A DNA stretch of 64,000 nt, taken from Pseudomonas resinovorans NBRC 106553. Lineage in GTDB: Bacteria; Pseudomonadota; Gammaproteobacteria; Pseudomonadales; Pseudomonadaceae. Location: NCBI RefSeq assembly GCF_000412695.1, contig NC_021499.1, positions 3,162,001 to 3,226,000 on the forward strand. Direction: 5' to 3'. The notes beneath the pieces were generated by a model. It was not told the DNA's origin. It saw only the letters and a list, made by a program, of their open reading frames with translations, and searched no databases. Of this stretch, positions 15,483-24,791 are shown piece by piece. A program made the position numbers and the translations under genes. The first letter of the stretch is position 1; every line of letters starts with the position of its first letter.

Positions 15483-16892
15483 TCAGCCTCCAAAGATAAT
15501 TGCGCGGCAAGTGAATACTGCCGTCACAAGCATGATGACTTTGATGAAATCAAATATGTAACAGAGACTCTGAAAAGGAATAGTGCCGAAGTTAGCCAGA
15601 GCGCCAATCGCAAAGTTCATTGACCAACTCGGACAGCTACCAGAGAAGCTCGGGACAAACGACTGCATGAACGACACAAATTCGCTGTTCTCGAAATCAG
15701 CCTTAGCATCACTCCAGACACCTTGCATGCCATCCGGATACTTCTGTTCATAGAACGGCTCGATTTCCGGAAGGTCCGAATCTTGGAAACTATATTGCTC
15801 TTCTTCCGGATTATCCTCTTCTGGGTTCTCTTCTGGAGTGCCGGAATCCGTAGTCGATTCCTCGGAGTCTTTCACGCCGTCCTTATAATTAGCGGTATTA
15901 GTTACGGTGTCGTAGTCAAAATAATTATCACCGTAACGAATATTGTAATTCGTGGTGGTTGTGCTGGAAGTCGTTCCGGGAGTGCCGTCAGGCTTTGTAT
16001 ACGTACCAGTAGTTGAGGAAGCCGGACCAGCAACAGATGCCGGGCCACTAACAGCTGGAGGCGCTTGCTTCTGAAGATCGTCATAGCAGCCCTGCGGGTT
16101 CAACGACCCTTCACAGGACTGCTGGAGGATGTCGCGGATGAAACCGGCTGTCGCGGCCGTGATCACCGGGTCCAGGGAGGCATAGTCAGATTCCTGCAGG
16201 TCCACCTTCGTAGTACCAGATTCACGACGGCACTGATCACCGTCTAACACGTACGGCGCAGTACAGGTGCCAAAACGATTGATGCTCATAAGGAAAGGAC
16301 CACCCGTACTCTGAAGACGGCAGTTCTTTACGGTGGCACTAACCGACTCGACGCCAATAAGGGACAACCACTGAGGCTTGTAACCCACGAATTGCTGGCA
16401 AGCCGCCGTAGCCGATACGCCATAGACATAAACCCCAGTCTCCGGAGCACCCCGCCAGTAAAACGTCGCGATCGGCGCGTTTTCGTAGTTCTTGACCTCT
16501 TTCTTAATTGTCTTAGAACCCTCATCCATCACCCAGCCGACAGAATTAACAGCAGCAGTAGTCGCAGCGTGAAGCATCACCTGGGCCGGATTGAGTTTGA
16601 CGAGGTTCTTCAACTTTCCAGCAACACCAGAAATAGGGACTTTGACCTTCGGCTTTACCGTCACAGGAGTTTTTGCAGAACCATTGCCAAGCCAGCCTTT
16701 TCGCTCAGCTTCAAGTAACAAGTCCTGATTGGATTTGGTCGGCACATAACCGGTAACAGAGCCAGTTGCCGCTGTGTAACCAGGGCCGGCCTTGATATAG
16801 GGGTCAACTTTGACGCGCTGCGTTGCGAGCGCAGCGGGGGAGAAAACAAACAGCGCGATTAGCGCTGCTGCATACCGATAACAAATGCCCAT
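15483..16892 (-). CDS. TspB/pIII-like adsorption protein, phage A3
   Basis: A3 copy of the gene at 1543-2952. Confidence 0.88.
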   Translation of the reverse strand: MGICYRYAAALIALFVFSPAALATQRVKVDPYIKAGPGYTAATGSVTGYVPTKSNQDLLLEAERKGWLGNGSAKTPVTVKPKVKVPISGVAGKLKNLVKLNPAQVMLHAATTAAVNSVGWVMDEGSKTIKKEVKNYENAPIATFYWRGAPETGVYVYGVSATAACQQFVGYKPQWLSLIGVESVSATVKNCRLQSTGGPFLMSINRFGTCTAPYVLDGDQCRRESGTTKVDLQESDYASLDPVITAATAGFIRDILQQSCEGSLNPQGCYDDLQKQAPPAVSGPASVAGPASSTTGTYTKPDGTPGTTSSTTTTNYNIRYGDNYFDYDTVTNTANYKDGVKDSEESTTDSGTPEENPEEDNPEEEQYSFQDSDLPEIEPFYEQKYPDGMQGVWSDAKADFENSEFVSFMQSFVPSFSGSCPSWSMNFAIGALANFGTIPFQSLCYIFDFIKVIMLVTAVFTCRAIIFGG

Positions 16893-16972
16893 CCGCCAAT
16901 CACTCCGCCGATAAACACCAGCGAGTAAGCGAGCATGGCTATATCCGCCGGGGTAATCGCTAATTGTTCCAT
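16859..16972 (-). CDS. 37-aa membrane peptide, phage A3
   Basis: A3 copy of the gene at 2919-3032. Confidence 0.75.
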   Translation of the reverse strand: MEQLAITPADIAMLAYSLVFIGGVIGGWAFVIGMQQR

Positions 16973-17013
16973 AAGGTTTAGAGGGGATATTGCTATCCCC
17001 TCCCCTGGCCAAC

Positions 17014-17148
17014 TTAGGCCTTTTTGACGCCGCGCTTGCCCAGGTCGATGCCCTTGAACGCCATGGTAATACCGATCACCAGAACGCCAGTGGCAGCTAC
17101 CCAGGTAGCGACTTCAGCGAGGTCTACAGCAGCGAAGATTGCATCCAT
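17014..17148 (-). CDS. Major coat protein, phage A3
   Basis: A3 copy of the coat gene at 3074-3208. Confidence 0.88.
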   Translation of the reverse strand: MDAIFAAVDLAEVATWVAATGVLVIGITMAFKGIDLGKRGVKKA

Positions 17149-17159
17149 TTTGTTTCTCC

Positions 17160-17294
17160 TCAGAGTTTGCGAATGACGCCGATAATGACGCCTATTTTCC
17201 AGCCCAAAGCCCAACCAGCGACTGTGAGCATGAAACCTGCGGTATACACGGTAATAACTCCGTCAACCGTCAAAGTTGTTAGAGACTCGGGCAT
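17160..17294 (-). CDS. 44-aa membrane protein, phage A3
   Basis: A3 copy of the gene at 3220-3354. Confidence 0.78.
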   Translation of the reverse strand: MPESLTTLTVDGVITVYTAGFMLTVAGWALGWKIGVIIGVIRKL

Positions 17295-17423
17295 TTAATC
17301 GTCCCCAAGTTCATCTTCTGGAACCGACTCATTGCACGCCGGACATTCAAGTTCGCCGTCAATGAAGCTCAGATCCCAGTCGTCCAGGGCGGACTCTTCT
17401 CCGCACTCGGGACAGGTGGCCAT
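17295..17423 (-). CDS. 42-aa zinc-ribbon protein, phage A3
   Basis: A3 copy of the gene at 3355-3483. Confidence 0.75.
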   Translation of the reverse strand: MATCPECGEESALDDWDLSFIDGELECPACNESVPEDELGDD

Positions 17424-17425
17424 GA

Positions 17426-17728
17426 TCAGGCGGCCTGTTCGGACTGCTTGACCAACTTGAAGCCGCAAACACGGTTGCGCTCCATGCTTCGGGGGTCCGG
17501 CTCGAACTCGAAATTGACCACCGACAGCGGCGGCAGCTGCTGGAATTTCAGGATCACGTCAGGGCTGCAAGCGATGGTTTTGCCCTCCAGACCGACAGCG
17601 GCTTTGCGATCGGGACGACTGGTGTTGCTGGCGTCGTCGGCGTAGTGCAGCTGACAGATGTCGTAAGGCTTCTGAGTGTTCTTCGAAGTGCCAGCGTCGC
17701 GGGTGATGCCCAGGAATACGAACGGCAT
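17426..17728 (-). CDS. Probable ssDNA-binding protein, phage A3
   Basis: A3 copy of the gene at 3486-3788. Confidence 0.65.
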   Translation of the reverse strand: MPFVFLGITRDAGTSKNTQKPYDICQLHYADDASNTSRPDRKAAVGLEGKTIACSPDVILKFQQLPPLSVVNFEFEPDPRSMERNRVCGFKLVKQSEQAA

Positions 17729-17731
17729 GGG

Positions 17732-17914
17732 TTAAATCCTCTTGCTAGTGATCGGGCGGAATTGCCCTGGAATGTGCTGTCGAGGGAGGTTCCCAGCAGC
17801 GGGGTATTTGGGGCTGCGCGGAGCAGCTGGAGAACGGGCCCACACGCCCAGCGCGTGGATGGCCAGGACGCCCAGGATCAGGACGACGATCAGGTCTACG
17901 ATGGCGGCAATCAC
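17732..17914 (-). CDS. 60-aa membrane-anchored protein, phage A3
   Basis: A3 copy of the gene at 3792-3974. Confidence 0.6.
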   Translation of the reverse strand: MIAAIVDLIVVLILGVLAIHALGVWARSPAAPRSPKYPAAGNLPRQHIPGQFRPITSKRI

Positions 17915-18150
17915 AGGGTGTACCCCGCCATTTCAGCGACACACGGAGTGCCCTTTTCCTCGTAGTCCAGGAACCAGACTTTTTCGGACTTGGCGCCCTG
18001 CTCTTTCCGCTCGTCCAGGGTGCGAATGGTCTGGTCGACCTGGGCCTGGAGAATCGGATTGATGAAGCTACGGGCAATCGCCTGTTGCTGGTCCATACGC
18101 AGGCGCTGGGAATGGCTCAGGCCGGTGCCCTGGAAGCTGACGGTTCTCAT
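17911..18150 (-). CDS. 79-aa hypothetical protein, phage A3
   Basis: A3 copy of the gene at 3971-4210. Confidence 0.7.
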   Translation of the reverse strand: MRTVSFQGTGLSHSQRLRMDQQQAIARSFINPILQAQVDQTIRTLDERKEQGAKSEKVWFLDYEEKGTPCVAEMAGYTL

Positions 18151-19286
18151 GCCGCCACCAGTTGCAGGTGACCAGCAGGACGGCGATACCAAGCGGGGAT
18201 CGGCAGGTCGTAGACCTTCGTGACTTCGCGAGCCTGGCGGACGATGACCGGCGTGAAGCGGCTGGTATCGCAGGGGTTGGCGATATCGATACCGATCTGG
18301 CGGAGGCGTGCACGATGCTTCTGGAGCGAGCGGTTGTCCTTGTCGAAGGGCTGACCGTTGCTCCAATTGATCGCAACCATCGCGGTCATGTTGGCGGCAT
18401 AAGTGCTAGTGACAATGCCCTCAGCGAGCAATTGCCCAGAGATGGTTACGAGGTCCATGGCCGTTACCTTCAGCTTGTTGTCCACCGCGAGGAATTCGTC
18501 GTGAATGGTGCGGAGACGGGATTCGTTGAACAGGCCCCAGTAGCGAAGACCTTCGCGAGCCAGGAACTCTTGCTTGAGCTCCTGTTCTTGCCGCACAACG
18601 CCATGCTGGTTGCAGTAGGAAATCAGCTGGTCGATGTAGGCCAGCTCCGGCGATTGCTCGCCAAACATGCGCAGGATGCGCGGGCGGGCGTGTTCCGCCA
18701 TTTCAAAGCCCTTGTCGTAGGCCTTGCGGTACTGGAGGCGCACGCCCCCTTTTCTCTTGCCGCCAGCTGTCCAATCGACCGTACGGCCGTTGGGGAACAG
18801 ATAGCCAACCGAGTGGCCGATTCGTTGAGTTGAGAGGCCGCGCAAGTAAGCGAGTACGTTGCCCTCCCCTACAGCGACGTTTGTGGTCAGGTCGATACGC
18901 TCGACGGTGCAACCATCCGAAACCCAATCACCAGCACGGGCACCGGAAGCGCCATCGCGCAGAGAAACCTGAGTGCAGCGGGTGAATGGCGGCAGTCCGT
19001 ATTCAGCAAGCAGGCGGTTGTAGACCGCGATGCACTGCTCAATCGTTTCGTAACCGAACAGGTTGTCGAGGCGGTCGATCTTGCTGGGGTTGCCTTCAAC
19101 GCGAACCTTTCGTCCCTGGACGCTAATACTGATCGAGGTTGAGTAGCTTCCCTCATGCTTGAACCAGGGCTGGCGGGTGCTGAGCACCTCATGAGTGTTG
19201 GCATCGATGGTCAGCGTGAACACGTCACACACGACCGGAAGGTCGTGGTTGTGCTCCTGAGTAACGCTAAGCCAGTCGATGAACAT
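18147..19286 (-). CDS. Replication initiation protein, phage A3
   Basis: A3 copy of the initiator at 4207-5346. Confidence 0.85.
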   Translation of the reverse strand: MFIDWLSVTQEHNHDLPVVCDVFTLTIDANTHEVLSTRQPWFKHEGSYSTSISISVQGRKVRVEGNPSKIDRLDNLFGYETIEQCIAVYNRLLAEYGLPPFTRCTQVSLRDGASGARAGDWVSDGCTVERIDLTTNVAVGEGNVLAYLRGLSTQRIGHSVGYLFPNGRTVDWTAGGKRKGGVRLQYRKAYDKGFEMAEHARPRILRMFGEQSPELAYIDQLISYCNQHGVVRQEQELKQEFLAREGLRYWGLFNESRLRTIHDEFLAVDNKLKVTAMDLVTISGQLLAEGIVTSTYAANMTAMVAINWSNGQPFDKDNRSLQKHRARLRQIGIDIANPCDTSRFTPVIVRQAREVTKVYDLPIPAWYRRPAGHLQLVAA

Positions 19287-19428
19287 CCGTGCACCTCGAA
19301 AGAGACGTCACTTGTGACCGTGTTGCAAAATCACAAATGATCTTTCGGTGCTTTATACATGAATCACAAATCACAATGCAACACGTGCAAAAATGATACT
19401 CGTCGGAAATCACACGTGATGGTGGCAC

Positions 19429-19620
19429 ATGGCCAAAACATATCGTCTGCGGGATGAGGCTGTAGAAGCGCTACAGAGCAAGCGGATCAAGATGATCGTG
19501 GAGACCAAGGAGGACGTTAAAGAGTCCGACCTGCTCGGGGCGCTGCTGTGGAAACACCTGAGCAACCTAAGCGCTCAGGACATCAAGGCGTACAAAGAAG
19601 CCGTCCTTGGAAGGGACTAG
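19429..19620 (+). CDS. Putative RHH repressor, phage A3
   Basis: A3 copy of the gene at 5489-5680. Confidence 0.7.
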   Translation: MAKTYRLRDEAVEALQSKRIKMIVETKEDVKESDLLGALLWKHLSNLSAQDIKAYKEAVLGRD

Positions 19621-19693
19621 TCGCTGGGACAATCACCGCGCGATCGTGCGGTAAAGTGGGGGTGTAACAGCACCCCCACCCCGACCGGGCGTC

Positions 19694-19987
19694 TCAGGCG
19701 CCCTTTCCGTGCTGATACCAGTACAGCTCGGCAGCCGATTGAACGATCTCGTAGAGATCGGATTCCTGAGCAGGCGAAATCACCTGCATTCGACGCGCAC
19801 AGCGCAGAAAACCAGCGAACCAATTGCGGTAGCAATCGACGGTCCAGCCGCCTTCCATACCTGCCTCAGCAAGCATCCGATTCGTTTCGCGTTCCTCGCC
19901 AAGGGGGCCGTAGGGATCACCTACAGCGATCAGTTTGGCGATGGATTCGGCTTGCTGCTGGAAGTGGCTCAGGCTGAGAACATTCAT
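19694..19987 (-). CDS. 97-aa hypothetical protein, phage A3
   Basis: A3 copy of the gene at 5754-6047. Confidence 0.75.
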   Translation of the reverse strand: MNVLSLSHFQQQAESIAKLIAVGDPYGPLGEERETNRMLAEAGMEGGWTVDCYRNWFAGFLRCARRMQVISPAQESDLYEIVQSAAELYWYQHGKGA

Positions 19988-20298
19988 GTAGGTGACTCCT
20001 TGTTGATGACGGCCCAACTGTCGCTAAACAGGGGCTTAGAAACATCCCCCGAACCTCCCATGAAGGGGTTTGCTGGGGTTTGAAATGCCCGAATTAGAGC
20101 GGGCCCGACCATATGCGCCACGACGGCCGGGCTAGATGGGCGAGTTTTTTCCTCGGAGCGTTGAAGGCCCGAAGATGGCCTCCACGGCGTGCTTTGTGTA
20201 GCGCCGCAGTGGGCACCCGAGGGGTAATCATGGCGCGAAGGGAGTTTTCAGCGGCGGCGGGCGCAATGCTCGCGGACGTGCTCCTGAGGGGCGTTACG

Positions 20299-20535
20299 TC
20301 ACAGGTCCAGAATCGCCCTACAGGCCGCCTGCAATGCTTCCAGGCGCGAATCGAAGTCAGCACCCTCCCGATCCAGCTCAGCCACGCGAGAACGCAGCTT
20401 TCGCACCTCAGAGGCGAGATTCGGGTATTCGGCGAGCAGATGGCAGACGGCATCGAGGTCGGTACGCCCTGGAGCGTACAGCCGCGCTTGATTGATGAGG
20501 TGTTGCGGAATTTCGAGGGGGTCGGGCTTGCGCAT
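20299..20535 (-). CDS. 78-aa coiled-coil protein, phage A3
   Basis: A3 copy of the gene at 6359-6595. Here the sequence upstream of the start, beyond attP, is phage B instead of phage A, so any promoter in the neighbouring unit would differ from that of A1 and A2. Confidence 0.8.
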   Translation of the reverse strand: MRKPDPLEIPQHLINQARLYAPGRTDLDAVCHLLAEYPNLASEVRKLRSRVAELDREGADFDSRLEALQAACRAILDL

Positions 20536-20737
20536 AATCGGCCCTATGTTACGCGCCGCCTGGAGCCGGAGGCATCTTCCAGACGAAGCTCAACATAAGG
20601 CCATCCATTATGCGAAGCCCTAGGGGTTGTCGGCTGCGCCGTTCCCCGTGGTTTTTGAAGGTGGACACCGGCGCTGGCGAGCTGGAGACGCTGCGGGCTG
20701 TTCGGAAGAAACGATCCAGACCGTCGCCCCTGCCTAC

Positions 20738-20780
20738 CGTGATCGGGTCCCTCCCGCAAGCGGGAGCCCTCCCAATCACG
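20738..20780 (-). terminator. Two-tier hairpin just behind zot (phage B)
   Basis: The phage B version keeps the inner stem CTCCCGC/GCGGGAG with an AA loop. Its outer stem is CGTGATCGGG against CCCAATCACG, with one C-A mismatch. Compared with phage A, outer-stem bases have changed on both sides so that pairing is kept. It directly abuts the zot stop. Copies lie at 27996-28038 and 35254-35296. Confidence 0.6.
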
Positions 20781-21923
20781 TTAGTCCGTGACACCGGCCG
20801 TTGTCACTTTCGAGGCCAGGCCAGTGGTCGGCAGATCGGCAACGACGAACCCTACGTCAAAGCCCTTATAGGTCAGGCTAACGACCGTATCGGACTCATA
20901 GGCCACTTCATAGCCGGCGGTACGGAGATCATCGAACGACACACGACGAATCGACTGGCCGTTCTGAGCGATGGTCACATAGCCACCCAAGAACTCTTCC
21001 TCAACACCGTTACGGAAGCGCTTGCCCTTGAGCAGCGCCTGCAAGTGCATCGACAAGCCCTGGTACGGATGCAGCTTCTGCTCAGGTCCGCGAGGCTGTG
21101 CAACTTCCACAGGCGCAACTGGAGTAGCAACTACCGGTACCGGCTCCTGGTGCGCGACCTGGACGGTTTTTGCCTTAGGTGCCGGAGCAACTTTCTTTTC
21201 GTCATCCTTAGTAATTTGATAAATAACGAAGAAAAAGAAGAACAGAAAACAAAGTGCAGCCCCCTTAAACGGCCAACGTTTCCAGATAGGAATAATGTCA
21301 TTGGCGTCCAGTTCCTGGGCGGCAGCACTCGAACGCGTATGCGACTTGTAAAGCGCGAAGTACTTCTTTTCATACTTTCGATCCGTAGTGTTAACCACAT
21401 CGCCGCGCAGCCCGTCCTGGACCTTGCGGATATAGCGGTTAGAGAAACCGAACGCCGTAGCCTTTTTGCAGCGGTAAACAACCTGGACCAGATCACGAAT
21501 GGCTTTATTGATCTTGCCGTAACTCTGCGTAATCAACAGCACATCGGCCAATTCGTGACGATGCAGAGAAAACCACTCCTCAATACGAACCTGTTCTTTC
21601 GGATCAGGTCCACGAAGCGGGATTGCTAGATGGCACTCATCAACAACATACAGCGGGCCGACGCCAGTCAAAGGATGCCGCCACGTATCGCCATAGTGCT
21701 CCAGGCGACTGAAAGGACGAACAAGCTCGCCGTCCACAAGTTGAGGTTGACGAATTTCAATTAGCTTGGTGCAACCGGGCCAATAACTCTCCCAAACCTC
21801 CAGGGCGAGCGGCAAGTTCGTGATGACTCGCCTCCCCTGCTCCACCACGGCCGGAACCACATGAAACGCCACGGACTCATAGGACTTGCCACCACCAGGT
21901 TGACCCAGCATCAAGTTAATCAT
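20781..21923 (-). CDS. zot: Zot-like assembly ATPase, phage B1
   Basis: 380-aa homologue of the phage A assembly ATPase, again with GQPGGGKS (residues 7-14), a Walker B-like LYVVDE, a membrane helix around residues 220-236 (ALCFLFFFFFVIYQI) and a nearly identical C-terminal domain. The loop after Walker B differs (RGPDPKEQVRIEEW, slightly longer). It is the terminal gene of the virion operon, with its start 2 bp after the pVI-like stop and a hairpin directly downstream. Confidence 0.93.
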   Translation of the reverse strand: MINLMLGQPGGGKSYESVAFHVVPAVVEQGRRVITNLPLALEVWESYWPGCTKLIEIRQPQLVDGELVRPFSRLEHYGDTWRHPLTGVGPLYVVDECHLAIPLRGPDPKEQVRIEEWFSLHRHELADVLLITQSYGKINKAIRDLVQVVYRCKKATAFGFSNRYIRKVQDGLRGDVVNTTDRKYEKKYFALYKSHTRSSAAAQELDANDIIPIWKRWPFKGAALCFLFFFFFVIYQITKDDEKKVAPAPKAKTVQVAHQEPVPVVATPVAPVEVAQPRGPEQKLHPYQGLSMHLQALLKGKRFRNGVEEEFLGGYVTIAQNGQSIRRVSFDDLRTAGYEVAYESDTVVSLTYKGFDVGFVVADLPTTGLASKVTTAGVTD

Positions 21924-21925
21924 GA

Positions 21926-22264
21926 TCAGGACCCCCAGCGAACAAACGGAATCGTTTGCAGCAGGAAGCGGACTACCAAGGCGCCGACAATCATAGTCAG
22001 CGCCTGAGTAATACCAATAACGCCCAGCATGTTCACAACATCAGGCGGGAGCATTCCGTAATACGTTTGAGGATCAAACGGCGCATCGATAGTGGACAAC
22101 GCCGTAGACGCCAGACCAAGAACGCTCTCCAGGACCCAGCAGGCAAGATCGGTAACGATATTCCATAGATCATCAAAAACCCGTTTAACCACTAGAAGCA
22201 ACCAACTGGCAACCGCCGATATCTTGGCCAGCAATGCACTAAAAAACTGGAATATGGCGCCCAT
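21926..22264 (-). CDS. pVI-like minor coat protein, phage B1
   Basis: 112-aa hydrophobic homologue of the phage A protein at 1203-1541. The start ATG at 22264 has the same GGAGG site 5 bases upstream, inside the end of the adsorption gene. In-frame codons further upstream would overlap that gene and are not favoured. Confidence 0.85.
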   Translation of the reverse strand: MGAIFQFFSALLAKISAVASWLLLVVKRVFDDLWNIVTDLACWVLESVLGLASTALSTIDAPFDPQTYYGMLPPDVVNMLGVIGITQALTMIVGALVVRFLLQTIPFVRWGS

Positions 22265-22265
22265 A

Positions 22266-23678
22266 TCAGCCTCCAAACATGATGTAGCGGCAGGCAAACG
22301 CCGCTGTTACCAGGAGAACGCTTTTAACGAAATCGAACACGTAACATATGTTTTGAAACGGAATTGTCCCGAAGTTGGCCATGGCGCCAATAGCGAAGTT
22401 CATAGACCAGGTCGGGCAGGTACCAGAGAAGCTAGGAACAAACGAGCGCAGGAAGGAGACAAATTCACTATTTTCAAATTCGGCACTTGCGTCAGCCCAA
22501 ACGCCCTGGAATCCGTCCGGATACTTCTGTTCGTAGAATGGCGTTATCTCCGGAAGAGCGGAATCCTGAAAACTATACTGCTCCTCTTCTGGAGATTCCT
22601 CCTCAGGGTTTTCTTCTGGAGTACCAGCGTCCGTAGTCGATTCTTCGGAATCTTTCAAACCATCTTTATACTTGGTGGTATTGGTTACGGTGTCATAGTC
22701 AAAGTAATTGTCACCGTAACGAATATTGTAATTAGTAGTAGTTGTACTGGAAGTCGTTCCAGGAGTGCCGTCAGGCTTTGTGTAAGTTCCGGTGGTTGAG
22801 GAAGTTGGACCAGCAACAGTTGCCGGCCCACTAACAGCCGGAGGCGCTTGCTTCTGAAGATCGTCATAGCAGCCCTGCGGGTTCAACGACCCTTCGCAGG
22901 AGTGCTGGAGGATGTCCCGAATGAAGCCCGCTGTCGCGGCCGTGATCACCGGGTCCAGGGACGCATAGTCGGATTCCTGGAGATCGGTCAGCGTCGGATC
23001 GACCTCACGACGGCACTGACCATCCGACGTCAACGCATACGGCGCAGGACAGGTACCTTGCCGAGACGTCGTAAACAGGAAAGTATCGCTTGCCCGCTGA
23101 ACCTGACAGTTGTACTGGGTGTCATTCAGCTTAATAACGGACTTGATAGACAAATAAGACGGATGGTATCCCACAAGTTGCTGGCATGCTGCTTGCGGAC
23201 TGTTACCAGTGAGAGTCACGCCGGCCGCTGGGCCAACGTTCCAGCGGAAAGTGGCAGTAGGAGCATTTTCGTAGTTCTTGACCTCCTTCTTGATGGTCTT
23301 AGAACCCTCATCCATGACCCATCCAACAGCGCCCACAGCAGCAGCCGTGGCGCCATATAGCATGACCCGTGTTGGGTTAAGTTTGACCAAGTTCTTAAAC
23401 TTGCCAGCAACGCCGGAAACAGGAACCTTGATCTTAGGCTTTACCGTAACAGGCGTTTTAGTTGAGCCATTACCGAGCCAACCCTTGCGCTCAGCCTCAA
23501 GGAGTAAGTCTTGATTAGACTTAGTAGGCACGTAACCGGTAACAGAGCCGGTGGCCGCTGTGTAACCTGGGCCGGCCTTGATATAGGGATCAACTCTAAC
23601 GCGCTCAGTTGCAAGCGCAGGGAGGGAGAAAACAAACAGCGCTAGAAGCGCTGCTGAATACCGAGAACAAATGCCCAT
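22266..23678 (-). CDS. TspB/pIII-like adsorption protein, phage B1
   Basis: 470-aa homologue of the phage A adsorption protein. The signal peptide (1-23, ending LPALA), the N-terminal domain, the acidic linker and the C-terminal anchor are closely similar. The middle segment (about residues 170-250) has a different sequence and cysteine pattern, as expected if the two phages use different receptor sites. Its ATG is within the preceding 38-aa gene (37-base overlap). Confidence 0.88.
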   Translation of the reverse strand: MGICSRYSAALLALFVFSLPALATERVRVDPYIKAGPGYTAATGSVTGYVPTKSNQDLLLEAERKGWLGNGSTKTPVTVKPKIKVPVSGVAGKFKNLVKLNPTRVMLYGATAAAVGAVGWVMDEGSKTIKKEVKNYENAPTATFRWNVGPAAGVTLTGNSPQAACQQLVGYHPSYLSIKSVIKLNDTQYNCQVQRASDTFLFTTSRQGTCPAPYALTSDGQCRREVDPTLTDLQESDYASLDPVITAATAGFIRDILQHSCEGSLNPQGCYDDLQKQAPPAVSGPATVAGPTSSTTGTYTKPDGTPGTTSSTTTTNYNIRYGDNYFDYDTVTNTTKYKDGLKDSEESTTDAGTPEENPEEESPEEEQYSFQDSALPEITPFYEQKYPDGFQGVWADASAEFENSEFVSFLRSFVPSFSGTCPTWSMNFAIGAMANFGTIPFQNICYVFDFVKSVLLVTAAFACRYIMFGG

Positions 23679-23758
23679 CCGCCTATTACTCCACCGATAA
23701 ACACCAGCGAGTAAGCGAGCATGGCTATATCCGCCGGAGAAATCGCTAATTGGTCCAT
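23642..23758 (-). CDS. 38-aa single-span membrane peptide, phage B1
   Basis: Homologue of the 37-aa phage A peptide: MDQLAISPADIAMLAYS followed by one hydrophobic span and QQRF. The only changes are a few substitutions and one extra residue. It is a probable tip-associated virion protein by position and size. Its ATG at 23758 lies just after the coat-gene hairpin. Confidence 0.75.
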   Translation of the reverse strand: MDQLAISPADIAMLAYSLVFIGGVIGGWAFVLGIQQRF

Positions 23759-23796
23759 AAGGTATAGAGGGGATATTGCTATCCCCTCCCCTGGCC

Positions 23797-23931
23797 TTAG
23801 GCCATTTTGACGCCGCGCTTGCCCAGGCCGATCGCTTTGAAGGCCATGGCGATACCGATGATCAGAACACCAGTACCGCCAACCCAAGTGGCAACTTCAG
23901 CCAGGTCTACCGCAGCAAAAATGGTTTCCAT
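23797..23931 (-). CDS. Major coat protein (leaderless 44 aa), phage B1
   Basis: 44-aa coat subunit METIFAAVDLAEVATW..., with the same three-part charge layout as in phage A and no signal peptide. A ribosome site AAGGAG overlaps the preceding stop codon. The similarity of the two coats could allow mixed filaments in a cell carrying both phages, which is inference. Confidence 0.88.
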   Translation of the reverse strand: METIFAAVDLAEVATWVGGTGVLIIGIAMAFKAIGLGKRGVKMA

Positions 23932-23942
23932 GTTGTTTCTCC

Positions 23943-24077
23943 TTACAGTTTTTTGATGACGCCAATTGCGACGCCGATTTTCATGCCCAACAACCAGCAA
24001 GTGGCTGTAAGCAAGAACCCTGCGGTATACACAGTAATAACCCCGTCTACCGTCAAAGTTGTTAGAGACTCCGGCAT
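23943..24077 (-). CDS. 44-aa membrane protein, phage B1
   Basis: Homologue of the phage A gene at 3220-3354, identical over the first 21 residues. It has a strong GGGAGG site before the ATG. It is separated from the zinc-ribbon gene by 18 bp, whereas in phage A the two genes abut. Confidence 0.78.
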   Translation of the reverse strand: MPESLTTLTVDGVITVYTAGFLLTATCWLLGMKIGVAIGVIKKL

Positions 24078-24095
24078 AGAGCCTCCCTAAGTTGA

Positions 24096-24209
24096 TTAAT
24101 CCGATTCCTCGGAGTTACAAAAGGGGCAAAGTTGCTCGCCGTCTTCCACCAGGATGCCGGGATCATCCTCTTCGAACTCTTCCCCGCAGTCATCGCATTC
24201 CAGGCTCAT
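24096..24209 (-). CDS. 37-aa acidic zinc-ribbon protein, phage B1
   Basis: CDDC (Cys5/Cys8) and CPFC (Cys28/Cys31) in a highly acidic 37-aa protein. Little but the cysteines and acidity is shared with the phage A protein in the same slot, so the metal site appears to be what selection keeps. Function unknown. Confidence 0.75.
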   Translation of the reverse strand: MSLECDDCGEEFEEDDPGILVEDGEQLCPFCNSEESD

Positions 24210-24212
24210 GGA

Positions 24213-24524
24213 TCAGGCCCCAGCCGCTTTCGGAGCGGCAGCGGGCGCCTGACGGATTTCAGAGGAAACACGACGGCCCTGGCGCGGATCGAGGTCGAAC
24301 ACAACGCGGCCGTCTTTAACTTCGCCCTTGAGGGGAACTTCATAGTCCCCGGTCGGCAGTACTTCTTGTTCGCTACGGCAGTAGTAGGAGAACTTCTGCG
24401 GGAAATCGCAGCCCGGAAGATGGGCGTAGGCTTCGGCCATGGTGTAGGGCTTACCAGCGCCGGAAGTACCGCTGCGATAAGTGCAAGATGCAGTGATGGA
24501 GACTTTGATCGTTACATTGGACAT
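24213..24524 (-). CDS. ssDNA-binding protein (Pf3-like pV), phage B1
   Basis: 103-aa protein resembling gene V proteins of Pf3-type phages. The row GKPYTMAEAYAHL, then P...F, LPTGDYEVPL and GRVVFDL follows the Pf3 pV pattern (G.PYT..E...HL...LP.G.Y.VP...GR..F). An Ala/Pro-rich tail follows. It coats nascent viral strands before assembly. It replaces the unrelated-looking pV candidate of phage A in the same operon position. Confidence 0.82.
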   Translation of the reverse strand: MSNVTIKVSITASCTYRSGTSGAGKPYTMAEAYAHLPGCDFPQKFSYYCRSEQEVLPTGDYEVPLKGEVKDGRVVFDLDPRQGRRVSSEIRQAPAAAPKAAGA

Positions 24525-24539
24525 AGATTGCTCCAGAAA

Positions 24540-24791
24540 TTAAGAGTTGGGGATAACGAAGGCGTCGCCCAGGAAGGGGGCGCCACTACTGCACGAAGCG
24601 ACAACTTGCCACTTCTTTTCTTTCGCGAGTTGAACGCGGTCAGAAAGGATTTCAGCCGGAGTCCTGGACTCGACGACCTGGAGAGCTTCGGCAATTACGC
24701 TACCGGTAACTTCCATATTGCGAATCTTGTCTTGCATCACAGACCGGGAGTCGATCTTTCCGCCAAAATAGTTGTCAAACATGCTCTTCAT
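24540..24791 (-). CDS. 83-aa hypothetical protein, phage B1
   Basis: Soluble protein MKSMFDNYFGGKIDSRSV... with a C-terminal part KWQVVASCSSGAPFLG. The ATG at 24791 overlaps the stop of the 67-aa gene (ATGA) and is preferred to a GTG four codons upstream, because this coupling recurs in the operon. Function unknown. It occupies the place of the 79-aa protein of phage A. Confidence 0.7.
   Translation of the reverse strand: MKSMFDNYFGGKIDSRSVMQDKIRNMEVTGSVIAEALQVVESRTPAEILSDRVQLAKEKKWQVVASCSSGAPFLGDAFVIPNS

Larger units (their letters stand above)
13648..20617 (-). mobile_element. Inovirus prophage A, copy A3 (complete)
   Basis: Third A unit. Its right junction at 20605-20617 is followed by phage B sequence instead of another A unit, so the A-to-B switch happens exactly at the dif-like repeat. 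This fits site-specific integration of two phages at one locus better than homologous recombination. Confidence 0.95.
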